DNA of 39,193 nt from DAIUFH01 sp036844705 (GTDB lineage Bacteria > Bacillota > Clostridia > Tissierellales > Tissierellaceae), in assembly GCA_036844705.1 (NCBI GenBank), contig DAIUFH010000013.1:1-39193 (forward strand), in the 5' to 3' direction. Below, one piece after another: positions 7,628-14,894 of this stretch. The notes beneath the pieces were generated by a model. That model had not been told where the DNA came from. It searched no databases and saw only the letters and a program-made list of their open reading frames with translations. A program made the position numbers and the translations under genes. Numbering within the stretch: the stretch's first letter is position 1; every line of letters begins with the position of its first letter.

Positions 7628-8627
7628 CCAATCCCTCCTTATTCCATTTTATGACCATTGAACCCCAGGTTAACCCTGCTCCAAAGGCTACTAATACAAC
7701 ATTATCGCCTTTTTTTATTCTGCTTTTCTTTATTGCTTCATCTAAAGCAACTGGAATGGAAGCGGATGACATATTACCATATTTATTTAAATTTATATAA
7801 GCTTTGTCTCTGCTTAGTTTTAATTTTTTTAAGGCTGCATCAATAATTCTTATATTTGCCTGATGAGGTACAAGAAAGTCTAAATCCTCAGGTTTTAGAT
7901 TTGCTTTTTCTACAACATCCAAGGATGCTTTTTCCATGATCCTTACGGCAAACTTAAATACATCTCTACCTTCCATTTTAATCGTATGAAGCTTATCCTT
8001 TACAGTGTCAACTGATGCTGGTAATTTTGAACCTCCGGCAGGAACTATCAATGATTCTCCATTACTGCCATCTGCACCTAATTCATATGAAAGGATACCA
8101 TAGCCTTCCTCACATTCTTCAAGAACAACCGCCCCGGCCCCGTCACCAAATAGTACACAGGTATTTCTATCTTCCCAATTTACAATCTTTGATAAAACTT
8201 CAGAGCCTACAACCAATACCTTACTGTAAACACCTGAAGATATAAAATTTGCACCTGTTGCTATACCGTATACAAATCCTGAACAACCTACACTCATATC
8301 AAAAGCCGCGGCTTTTGTAGCACCTATTTTGTTCTGTAAAACACAGGCTGTTGATGGGAAAAAATAATCTGGAGTAGCCGTAGCCACAACAATTAAATCA
8401 ATTTCCTCTGGTTTTGTATTTGCATCATCCAAAGCTCTTAGAGCAGCTTCTATTGCTAGGTCAGAAGCAGACTGATTCTCACATGCAACTCTTCTTTCCT
8501 CTATTCCAGTCCTTTCTACTATCCATTCATTATTTGTATCAACCATCTGAGACAAATCAAAATTCGTCAGAACCTTTTCTGGAACATAGCTGCCTATGCC
8601 GGAAATACCAACTGAAATTTTTTTCAA
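7620..8627 (-). CDS. fabH: 3-oxoacyl-ACP synthase III (KAS III)
   Basis: Starts fatty-acid synthesis by condensing an acyl-CoA with malonyl-ACP. The 335-aa product has the triad Cys115 (VGCSGF), His255 (PHQANIR) and Asn285 (GNMSS). The start is a TTG at 8627 behind GGAGGTGA. In Firmicutes this enzyme often accepts branched acyl-CoAs; the branched-chain oxoacid oxidoreductase 4 kb away could supply them, but that link is inference. First gene of the leftward fab operon; plsX and fapR, frequent neighbours elsewhere, are absent. Confidence 0.95.
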   Translation of the reverse strand: MKKISVGISGIGSYVPEKVLTNFDLSQMVDTNNEWIVERTGIEERRVACENQSASDLAIEAALRALDDANTKPEEIDLIVVATATPDYFFPSTACVLQNKIGATKAAAFDMSVGCSGFVYGIATGANFISSGVYSKVLVVGSEVLSKIVNWEDRNTCVLFGDGAGAVVLEECEEGYGILSYELGADGSNGESLIVPAGGSKLPASVDTVKDKLHTIKMEGRDVFKFAVRIMEKASLDVVEKANLKPEDLDFLVPHQANIRIIDAALKKLKLSRDKAYINLNKYGNMSSASIPVALDEAIKKSRIKKGDNVVLVAFGAGLTWGSMVIKWNKEGLDD

Positions 8628-8655
8628 TCCTTCACCTCCACTATTCTATTATATT

Positions 8656-8676
8656 TTATCTACTCTCTTTTCCCAT
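8656..8676 (-). other. Six-codon mini-ORF with a strong ribosome site upstream of fabH
   Basis: ATG at 8676 reads MGKESR then stop, with AGGAGGTG directly upstream. It lies in the fabH leader, 29 bases before the fabH TTG. It may be a leader peptide, a translation-coupling device, or the stub of a lost first gene. Nothing else supports function. Confidence 0.3.
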
Positions 8677-8719
8677 TACCACCTCCTAAAATTTAAATTT
8701 GCAAAATATTTAGGTTTCA

Positions 8720-8787
8720 ATTATTATATGATATATAATAATCAAAAACTTATGAATAAGTATATTATATTTTTATATAATAATCAA
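8720..8787. promoter_or_regulatory. Two A+T-rich dyads in the divergent fabH-fabZ control region
   Basis: A perfect inverted repeat ATTATTATAT-GAT-ATATAATAAT spans 8720-8742. A second dyad, ATTATAT with ATATAAT, spans 8764-8781. Both are followed by the same AATAATCAA, giving a 13-base direct repeat at 8733-8745 and 8775-8787. Placement between the divergent fabH and fabZ genes suggests a shared operator or overlapping promoters. The sequence does not look like the published FapR or FabT boxes. Confidence 0.45.
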
Positions 8788-8828
8788 TCTTAAGTTTTCG
8801 ATAATCAATGTTGAAAAGAGGTGAATTA

Positions 8829-9266
8829 GTGAATAAAACCGTATTAATTGAAGAAATCATGGAAATTATTCCTCATAGAAACCCTTTCCTTTTTGTCGAT
8901 AAAGTAGAAATACTGGAGGATGGAATCAAAGGGATAGGGTATAAAAATGTAACTATGAACGAATACTTTTTCCAAGGTCACTTTCCAGGCAAACCAGTAA
9001 TGCCAGGTGTAATAATCATTGAGACAATGGCTCAAGTTGGAGCAGTTATTCTTCTTTCCAAGGATGAATTTAAAGGCAAAATACCATATTTCGCCGGTAT
9101 AAATAAATTCAGATTTAAAAAAATTGTAAAACCTGGTGATACTCTTAGGATGGAAGTGGAAATAATAAAACTAAGAGGTTCAATAGGCATTGGGCAAGGT
9201 AAAGCATATGTAGGAGACGAGATAGCTGCAGAAGGAGAATTCATGTTCGCAATAGAAGACAGGTAG
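8829..9266 (+). CDS. fabZ: 3-hydroxyacyl-ACP dehydratase FabZ
   Basis: Dehydrates 3-hydroxyacyl-ACP to enoyl-ACP. A hot-dog fold protein of 145 aa from GTG 8829, with catalytic His51 in GHFPGKPVMPGV and Glu65 in ETMAQ. The frame is open from TTG 8808, but AGAGGTGA sits just before GTG 8829 and the resulting N terminus matches the family, so the shorter form is preferred. It is transcribed away from the other fab genes. Confidence 0.95.
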   Translation: MNKTVLIEEIMEIIPHRNPFLFVDKVEILEDGIKGIGYKNVTMNEYFFQGHFPGKPVMPGVIIIETMAQVGAVILLSKDEFKGKIPYFAGINKFRFKKIVKPGDTLRMEVEIIKLRGSIGIGQGKAYVGDEIAAEGEFMFAIEDR

Positions 9267-9492
9267 GAGATACGAAGTAAGAACTAAGAGCTAAGCGGTA
9301 AGAGGTAAGAGGTAAGAGTTAAGAACTAAGAACTAAGGATGTCATCCTAAGCGTAGTGAAGGATCTCCGCTTTAGACAGTATAATCACTGCTATGGTCAT
9401 TCCGAGCTTGTCGAGGAATCTCGGGTTTAAGCCCCGTAAGAATGACCCTGACAATTGTGCATTGTGAATCGTGAATTGTGAATTGAATTGAA
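9267..9492. repeat. Largest composite repeat: two heptamer tracts flanking two stem-loop modules
   Basis: Right after the fabZ stop, nine consecutive heptamers of the type TAAGAAC/TAAGAGG run from 9278 to 9340. A module begins GTCATCCT (9341-9348), followed by a spacer and a second module from GTCATTCC (9396-9403) to AAGAATGAC (9438-9446). Four units TTGTGCA, TTGTGAA, TCGTGAA, TTGTGAA (9455-9482) close it. The last tract is the complement of the TTCACAA tract at the window start, so this copy is inverted relative to it. It separates fabZ from the next gene by 238 bases. Confidence 0.85.
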
Positions 9493-9504
9493 AGGAGTGT
9501 TTAA

Positions 9505-10563
9505 ATGAATCTACCACAAATAAACATTGGTGGTAAAGTGACTAAATTTCCTATAATTCAAGGAGGTATGGGAATTGGTGTTTCTTTGTCAAGGCTTGCT
9601 TCAGCTGTTGCAAACTATGGAGGAATAGGAGTTATCTCCGGAGTTCAAATTGGCTTTAGAGAAGACGATTTTGAAACTAATTGTGATAAAGCAAATGAAA
9701 GGGCACTTGCCAAAGAAATAAGAAAAGCACGTGAATTGAGTCCCAGAGGAATATTGGGAGTTAATCTAATGGTTGCTATAAACAATTACAAGGAAATGGT
9801 AATGGTAGCAGTAAAAGAGAAAGTTGACTTGATAATTTCTGGAGCAGGTTTACCTAGTGAATTACCCTCACTAGTAAAAGGCAGCGATACTAAAATAGCA
9901 CCTATAGTTTCATCGAGCAAAGCTGCTGCAGTGATTACCAAGCTGTGGAAAAAACGATATGATTATCTGCCAGATTTAGTGATAGTTGAGGGTCCAAAAG
10001 CAGGTGGACATCTTGGCTTTTCCTTAGAGCAGTTAAGTAGTGATAATTTACCTCATTTAAACGAGATAATCCAAGATGTAATCAATGTTTTGAAGCCCTT
10101 GGAGAAAGAAAGTGGTAAAAAAATACCCGTTATAGCAGCTGGTGGAATATTTAATAAAGAGGATATAAAAAAATGCATAGAATTGGGTGCCTCTGGTGTT
10201 CAGATGGGTACAAGATTTGTTGCTACAGAAGAATGTGATGCAGCTGAAGAATTTAAAATGGCCTATATAAATTCAAAGATGGATGATATAGACATAATAC
10301 TAAGCCCTGTAGGTATGCCAGGTCAGGCTTTAGTTAATCCTTTTATTAAAAAGATTAGAATAGAAAAGGAAAAAATCAGCAAATGCTATAAATGTTTGAC
10401 TCCTTGTAAACCAGCCACTACACCATATTGCATATCGAAAGCCCTGATTAATTCTGTAAAAGGGGATGTAGATAACGGTTTAGTTTTTATAGGAAAAAAT
10501 GGATATAGAATAAATAAAATGACAAATGTTAAAGAATTAATAGATGAATTATTTAGTATTTAA
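9505..10563 (+). CDS. FabK-like nitronate monooxygenase family flavoprotein
   Basis: An FMN-binding TIM-barrel protein of 352 aa: IIQGGMGIGVS (17-27), GVNLMVAI, EGPKAGGHLGF, IPVIAAGGIF and GVQMGTRFV. Compared with the FabK at 6665 it has longer loops and a C-terminal four-Cys cluster (Cys294, 297, 301, 309; spacing C-x2-C-x3-C-x7-C) that could bind a metal or an Fe-S cluster. Nitronate monooxygenase is the usual label for this branch; a fatty-acid role is suggested only by position after fabZ. ATG 9505 has AAGGAG upstream, and a strong terminator follows. Confidence 0.8.
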   Translation: MNLPQINIGGKVTKFPIIQGGMGIGVSLSRLASAVANYGGIGVISGVQIGFREDDFETNCDKANERALAKEIRKARELSPRGILGVNLMVAINNYKEMVMVAVKEKVDLIISGAGLPSELPSLVKGSDTKIAPIVSSSKAAAVITKLWKKRYDYLPDLVIVEGPKAGGHLGFSLEQLSSDNLPHLNEIIQDVINVLKPLEKESGKKIPVIAAGGIFNKEDIKKCIELGASGVQMGTRFVATEECDAAEEFKMAYINSKMDDIDIILSPVGMPGQALVNPFIKKIRIEKEKISKCYKCLTPCKPATTPYCISKALINSVKGDVDNGLVFIGKNGYRINKMTNVKELIDELFSI

Positions 10564-10590
10564 AGGTGCATATATGCACCTTTTTTTATA
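10563..10590 (+). terminator. Terminator after the FabK-like gene
   Basis: Stem AAGGTGCATATATGCACCTT (10563-10582), palindromic, followed by a T run. Confidence 0.9.
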
Positions 10591-10595
10591 GTTCC

Positions 10596-10624
10596 GAATA
10601 TATTGTAATAGGGATAAGTACAAA
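10596..10624 (+). promoter_or_regulatory. Possible sigma-E-like promoter of the CsxC-like gene
   Basis: GAATATA (10596-10602), 14 bases, then AGTACAAA (10617-10624), which share most positions with the Bacillus sigma-E pattern KMATATT / CATACAMT. It is 42 bases before the start codon. Weak on sequence alone; supported by the spore-surface assignment of the gene. Confidence 0.35.
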
Positions 10625-10666
10625 CAATTTGACCTTGACAACAATAATAAAATTGGAGGAACTGTA

Positions 10667-11527
10667 ATGGGAAAACAAGTAATCGATACTCATGTTAGTA
10701 ATGTTAGAGTTATGGAAAGCAATATTCATAATAATAAATCTATGGGCAAATCGTTATATTCAAATAATATTGTAAAAAATTGTCGTGATAACTGTGTTGA
10801 AGTTGAAAGTACAGTATTAGATAATTGCACTAATACACCTGTCACTCCTATTGGATTATCCAGCGGAGTTGTAGCAAGAATACCTGTAGTTTTAGCAGAA
10901 TTTACTATTCGCTTTAATCTTCATGCATATGTAGATCTTCCAGAACAGGCTTTGGAAATAAAGAATGTTAAGAAGAGAATAAAAATAACACAATGTATAT
11001 TACTCCAACCAACCAATGTTCTTTTCATTAAAGGTTTTGTACGCAAAGTAATTGATTATACCACTAGAAAATGTTCTAAACGTGATGGAGTGTGCGGGGA
11101 GATACATCATTGTACAATAGATGTACCTTTTGAATGTTCAACTCCTATATCATTCACAACTCCACCTGCAACTCTTTTGACAAATACCGAGGAAGAATTC
11201 GAATACTTTAGAAGGTCTGAGTTGCCGAACCAGCATTTTGCTGAAAAAGATCATTTATTATCAGGGGATTTATCAGAGATTAATCAATTTAAAACAGAGA
11301 ACTTTAATGAGCTTCCTTTCTGTGACTTAATTACTGCAAACATATATGAATTCGATGAGTTTATCGGACGAGAAGCATCATATAAAGATATGTTACCTTT
11401 TGAAGAAGGACTTTTTAGCAGATTAGAAGAAAAAATGGTTATAGAGTTAACTTTACAACTACTTCAAAACAGACGTGTATCAATTGGTTCTACTTCTGGT
11501 AGAGATAATTATAGATGTGATGATTGA
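10667..11527 (+). CDS. CsxC-like spore surface protein with SPOCS-type domain
   Basis: A 286-aa protein with a polar, Asn- and Cys-containing N terminus. A beta-rich domain follows (VVARIPVVLAEFTIRF ... VKKRIKITQCILL ... LFIKGFVRKVIDY), the signature of SPOCS/DUF3794 proteins such as SipL and the CsxC exosporium family of Clostridium. About nine Cys, several in pairs, suit disulfide cross-linking in a spore coat or exosporium. ATG 10667 has TTGGAGG upstream. It stands alone between two terminators. Expression in the mother cell during sporulation is inferred from family and a weak sigma-E-like promoter. Confidence 0.75.
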   Translation: MGKQVIDTHVSNVRVMESNIHNNKSMGKSLYSNNIVKNCRDNCVEVESTVLDNCTNTPVTPIGLSSGVVARIPVVLAEFTIRFNLHAYVDLPEQALEIKNVKKRIKITQCILLQPTNVLFIKGFVRKVIDYTTRKCSKRDGVCGEIHHCTIDVPFECSTPISFTTPPATLLTNTEEEFEYFRRSELPNQHFAEKDHLLSGDLSEINQFKTENFNELPFCDLITANIYEFDEFIGREASYKDMLPFEEGLFSRLEEKMVIELTLQLLQNRRVSIGSTSGRDNYRCDD

Positions 11528-11537
11528 TAACAATCTT

Positions 11538-11558
11538 AAGGCGCTCGATTAGCGCCTT
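11538..11558. terminator. Bidirectional terminator between convergent genes
   Basis: Perfect stem AAGGCGCT (11538-11545) with AGCGCCTT (11551-11558), loop of five. It serves the CsxC-like gene rightward and the oxidoreductase operon leftward; T-rich on the plus side. Confidence 0.8.
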
Positions 11559-11562
11559 ATAT

Positions 11563-12123
11563 TTATACTACAGTAGAAATTGTCATCTCTTTAATAACTC
11601 TCGATCCTCTTTCCAATGCCTCTTTATTTATAGTAAGTAGATGTGCCTTTGATTCACCAAATACCTTGCCAAAGGCTTTATAGATGGATTCAATCTCTAC
11701 GGGCTTTACTACTTCCAGATATGCACCAAGCATAACCATATTTGCAATTTTCAAGCTTCCCAATTCATTAGCTATTTCATTTGCAGGTATATAATATACA
11801 TCAATATCATCTCTTGTTGATTCTCTGTCTATTAATGATGAATTAATAAATAATTTTTCTCCAGGAATGACTGCACTCTCAAATTTATCCAAAGATGGCT
11901 TGTTTAGTACCATGACTGTAGTAGCCTCTATAACAATAGGAGAACCTACAGGTTCCGTGGATATTATTACATTACAGTTTGCTGTACCTCCACGCATTTC
12001 AGGTCCATAAGACGGCAGCCAAGAAACCTTTTTGTCCTCTATCATTCCAGAATAAGTAAGTAATTGACCCATGGCCATTACACCTTGTCCTCCAAATCCG
12101 GCTATTATAATTTTTTCTTCCAT
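11563..12123 (-). CDS. 2-oxoacid:ferredoxin oxidoreductase, gamma subunit
   Basis: Gamma subunit of a four-subunit oxidoreductase that converts 2-oxoacids plus CoA to acyl-CoA, CO2 and reduced ferredoxin. 186 aa from ATG 12123, with the family motifs GFGGQGVM (near 9-16) and SYGPEMRGGTANC (near 38-50). The frame extends upstream, but ATG 12123 has GAGGAGGGG and lies one base after the preceding stop. Last gene of the operon. Specificity for branched-chain oxoacids is inferred from neighbouring ptb and buk. Confidence 0.9.
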   Translation of the reverse strand: MEEKIIIAGFGGQGVMAMGQLLTYSGMIEDKKVSWLPSYGPEMRGGTANCNVIISTEPVGSPIVIEATTVMVLNKPSLDKFESAVIPGEKLFINSSLIDRESTRDDIDVYYIPANEIANELGSLKIANMVMLGAYLEVVKPVEIESIYKAFGKVFGESKAHLLTINKEALERGSRVIKEMTISTVV

Positions 12124-12124
12124 A

Positions 12125-12871
12125 TTATTTCCCCTCCTCTGGTCTTCTGAAATTACCAAGCGGATAATAAGGTATCATATTCTTTTCAAGCCATTTTATA
12201 GCTTCTACAGGTGTATACCCCCAGTTTGTCGGACATGTGGATAAAATTTCAACAATTCCAAAACCTTTACCTTCCAACTGTGTTTTAAAGCACTCTAATA
12301 TTGCTCTTTTTGCCTTTCTAACATGTGCAGGAGTAGTAACTGTAACTCTTTCTACAAATTTGGCTCCGTCAATAGTAGCAATCATTTCACTTACCCTTAT
12401 TGGTTTTCCTGTTAAAGATTCATCTCTTCCATATGGAGCTGTAGTGGCCTTTTGTCCTATAAGTGTTGTAGGTGCCATTTGTCCTCCTGTCATTCCGTAT
12501 ATAGCGTTGTTTACAAATATGGTAGATATCTTCTCTCCTCTATGTGCAGCATGAACAATTTCTGCTGTGCCTATGGATGCAAGGTCTCCATCTCCCTGAT
12601 AGGTAAATACAAAATTATCAGGATGAACTCTTTTTATTCCTGTTGCCACTGCAGGAGCCCTGCCATGAGCAGCCTCTTGCATATCACAATTAAAATAATC
12701 ATAGGCTAAAACTGCGCATCCAACTGGCGATACTCCTATAGCCTTATCTAATATACCTAATTCCACCATTGCTTCTGCAACTAATCTATGGATTATGCCG
12801 TGTGTACATCCTGGACAATAATGGGTTGGTTTTTCTGTTAAGCCCCTAGTTTTTTCAAATGCTATAGCCAT
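12125..12871 (-). CDS. 2-oxoacid:ferredoxin oxidoreductase, beta subunit (TPP-binding)
   Basis: Carries the thiamine-pyrophosphate site: GDGDLASIG near residues 88-96 and the NNAIYGMTGGQ metal/TPP loop. Cys19 and Cys22 (CPGCTHG) are typical of the beta subunit and may help hold a [4Fe-4S] cluster. 248 aa, normal for the KorB/VorA type. It begins directly after the alpha subunit stop and ends one base before the gamma start, so the three are co-translated. Confidence 0.92.
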   Translation of the reverse strand: MAIAFEKTRGLTEKPTHYCPGCTHGIIHRLVAEAMVELGILDKAIGVSPVGCAVLAYDYFNCDMQEAAHGRAPAVATGIKRVHPDNFVFTYQGDGDLASIGTAEIVHAAHRGEKISTIFVNNAIYGMTGGQMAPTTLIGQKATTAPYGRDESLTGKPIRVSEMIATIDGAKFVERVTVTTPAHVRKAKRAILECFKTQLEGKGFGIVEILSTCPTNWGYTPVEAIKWLEKNMIPYYPLGNFRRPEEGK

Positions 12872-13933
12872 TTATTTTTCACCTCCATAGATTTCTTTAA
12901 CCTTATTTACTATTGCCTCAGGAGTCGGAATCATACCTCCACTTCTCCCGTAAAAGTAAGTTGGTATACGACCTTTAACTGCTATTTTCACGTCATCTAT
13001 CATCTGACCTGTATTCATTTCTACAGTTAATATCCCCTTACAATCATCCTTTATCTTATCAAATTCTTCATATGGATAAGGATATAATGAAATAGGTCTT
13101 ATGAGACCGACCTTGTAGCCTTCCTTTTCCAACTTGGCAATTGCTGTTTTGGCAATTCTTGATGTAGTTCCATAAGCAGATATAACTACATCAGCATCCT
13201 CAAGATTATAGGATTCAACTCTTATTTCTTCATCCCTCATTCTCTGATATTTATCTTGTAGAATTTTATTATGTCTTTCTAAATCTTCTGCATCTAAGTA
13301 TAGTGAGTTGATGACATTGGGTTTTCTCCTGCCTTTTGTACCATCTGTTGCCCAATCTTTCTGAGGAAGATATTTCATTTCTCTAGTTTTAAACTCAACA
13401 GGTTCCATCATCTGTCCAATCATACCATCCCCTAATATCATTACAGGGTTTCTATATTTATCAGCTAGGTCAAAACCTTCTATGACTAAATCCACCAGCT
13501 CCTGCACATCTGCCGGTGCTAATACCAATAGTCTATAGTCACCATTTCCGCCGCCTCTTGTAGCTTGAAAATAATCTGTTTGAGATGGCTGAATACCCCC
13601 TAATCCTGGTCCTCCTCTCATCATATTGACTATTAGACAAGGTAGCTCAGCTCCTGCTATATATGAAATCCCCTCTTGTTTTAGCGAAATACCCGGACTC
13701 GAGGATGAAGTCATGACCCTAGCACCTGAACCTGCTGCTCCATATACCATATTTATAGCTGCTACCTCTGATTCAGCTTGAACAAATGAACCTCCAACCT
13801 TTGGCAATTCCCTTGACATATACTCTGGTATTTCGTTTTGAGGAGTTATAGGATATCCAAAGAAATATCTGCAACCTGCTTCTATGGCTGCTGCTCCTAC
13901 TGCTTCATTCCCTTTCATGAGAACCTTTGCCAT
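12872..13933 (-). CDS. vorB: 2-oxoacid:ferredoxin oxidoreductase, alpha subunit (VorB type)
   Basis: Alpha subunit holding the pyrimidine-binding domain and the transketolase C-terminal-like domain. 353 aa, with GYPITPQNEIPEYM (25-38), the conserved QAESEVAAI (52-60), MRGGPGLGG and NPVMILGDGMIGQMMEP, the last typical of proteins annotated as 3-methyl-2-oxobutanoate dehydrogenase subunit VorB. Order delta-alpha-beta-gamma is standard. A 2-oxoglutarate (Kor) enzyme is the main alternative; the phosphotransacylase and kinases upstream favour branched-chain oxoacids. Confidence 0.88.
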   Translation of the reverse strand: MAKVLMKGNEAVGAAAIEAGCRYFFGYPITPQNEIPEYMSRELPKVGGSFVQAESEVAAINMVYGAAGSGARVMTSSSSPGISLKQEGISYIAGAELPCLIVNMMRGGPGLGGIQPSQTDYFQATRGGGNGDYRLLVLAPADVQELVDLVIEGFDLADKYRNPVMILGDGMIGQMMEPVEFKTREMKYLPQKDWATDGTKGRRKPNVINSLYLDAEDLERHNKILQDKYQRMRDEEIRVESYNLEDADVVISAYGTTSRIAKTAIAKLEKEGYKVGLIRPISLYPYPYEEFDKIKDDCKGILTVEMNTGQMIDDVKIAVKGRIPTYFYGRSGGMIPTPEAIVNKVKEIYGGEK

Positions 13934-13957
13934 ATGTAAAAACCCCCTTTATAATAT

Positions 13958-14191
13958 TTAATCAAGCTTTTCTACTGTAATTACTAAGTCAGGACAAATA
14001 AGTGCACAATTGATACATGCAATACAGTTTTCAGGTTCTATGACCCCAACAGGATGGTATCCTTTTTTATTCAGTTTTTCTGAGTCAAGTGTTAGAATTT
14101 TTGTAGGACATACAGAAACACAGAGCCCACAACCTTTGCAAAGATCCTCTTCAAATGTTAAACTACCTCTTTGCTTTTTTGCAATAGCCAT
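13958..14191 (-). CDS. Ferredoxin-type 4Fe-4S delta subunit
   Basis: A 77-aa dicluster ferredoxin: Cys18-x2-Cys21-x2-Cys24-x3-Cys28-Pro and Cys56-x2-Cys59-x2-Cys62-x3-Cys66-Pro, two complete [4Fe-4S] motifs. It relays electrons from the catalytic subunits to free ferredoxin. Placed directly before the alpha subunit gene with a GGAGG site at its start. Confidence 0.92.
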   Translation of the reverse strand: MAIAKKQRGSLTFEEDLCKGCGLCVSVCPTKILTLDSEKLNKKGYHPVGVIEPENCIACINCALICPDLVITVEKLD

Positions 14192-14210
14192 ATTAGTTCC
14201 TCCTTTATTT

Positions 14211-14894
14211 TTAAAGCATCCATTCTTCTCTCATATATAGCTTTATCGGAAAAATATCCCCCTCCAAATCACTTGGTAAATCATGAGCTATATTCTCTAA
14301 TACCGAATTATAAACAATTGGTATATTTGTTTTTCTTGAAACACCCTTTGCTAATTTATAACCCTTCAATACATCATCTGTAGTTGTAGCTTTAAGTAGA
14401 TGAGTATTATTGATTATGCCTGTAATTTTTGCTCTTGCTGTATCTGAAATTTTTATCATATACTCCATAACTTTTTCAACCATCTGAGTCTCAGGTCTAT
14501 TTGCATTCAAAACAAAATACATATCATATTTCCCATCTTTAAAAAATTCAACATATCTTCCCAAGGCTCTTGCACCTACTGGGTCTCCACCAACATCTAA
14601 AATTACCGAATATGACTCATCCTGAAGTGGTGCTAAAACCTCACCAGGAATACTTGGAATATCAATAGCTGTTGCTTTTATAGCTCCCCCTATTACCTTT
14701 ATGCCCTTTGCTTCCAATACATCAGCCTTTTCCCTGCTCCTAAAATATAGATTGACAACATCTAAATCAACCAATGCTACTTTTTCACCTAGAGACTTGA
14801 GCTTTAGTGCATAATTTACGCTAAACTCAGTTTTGCCACTTCCATAGTGTCCAATTACAATTTTTATTCTTTTATCTTCTTCCTTAAATTGCAT
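14211..14894 (-). CDS. P-loop ATPase of unknown function in the oxidoreductase operon
   Basis: 227 aa with a deviant-free Walker A, GHYGSGKT (15-22), followed by VALVDLDVVN and DVGGDPVGARALGRY, resembling the MinD/CobQ-type SIMIBI NTPases used as metallocentre or cofactor loaders. It sits between buk and the ferredoxin subunit, overlapping the buk end by 11 bases, so it is made together with the complex. A role in assembling or activating the oxidoreductase is an inference; no partner motif is visible. Confidence 0.7.
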   Translation of the reverse strand: MQFKEEDKRIKIVIGHYGSGKTEFSVNYALKLKSLGEKVALVDLDVVNLYFRSREKADVLEAKGIKVIGGAIKATAIDIPSIPGEVLAPLQDESYSVILDVGGDPVGARALGRYVEFFKDGKYDMYFVLNANRPETQMVEKVMEYMIKISDTARAKITGIINNTHLLKATTTDDVLKGYKLAKGVSRKTNIPIVYNSVLENIAHDLPSDLEGDIFPIKLYMREEWML

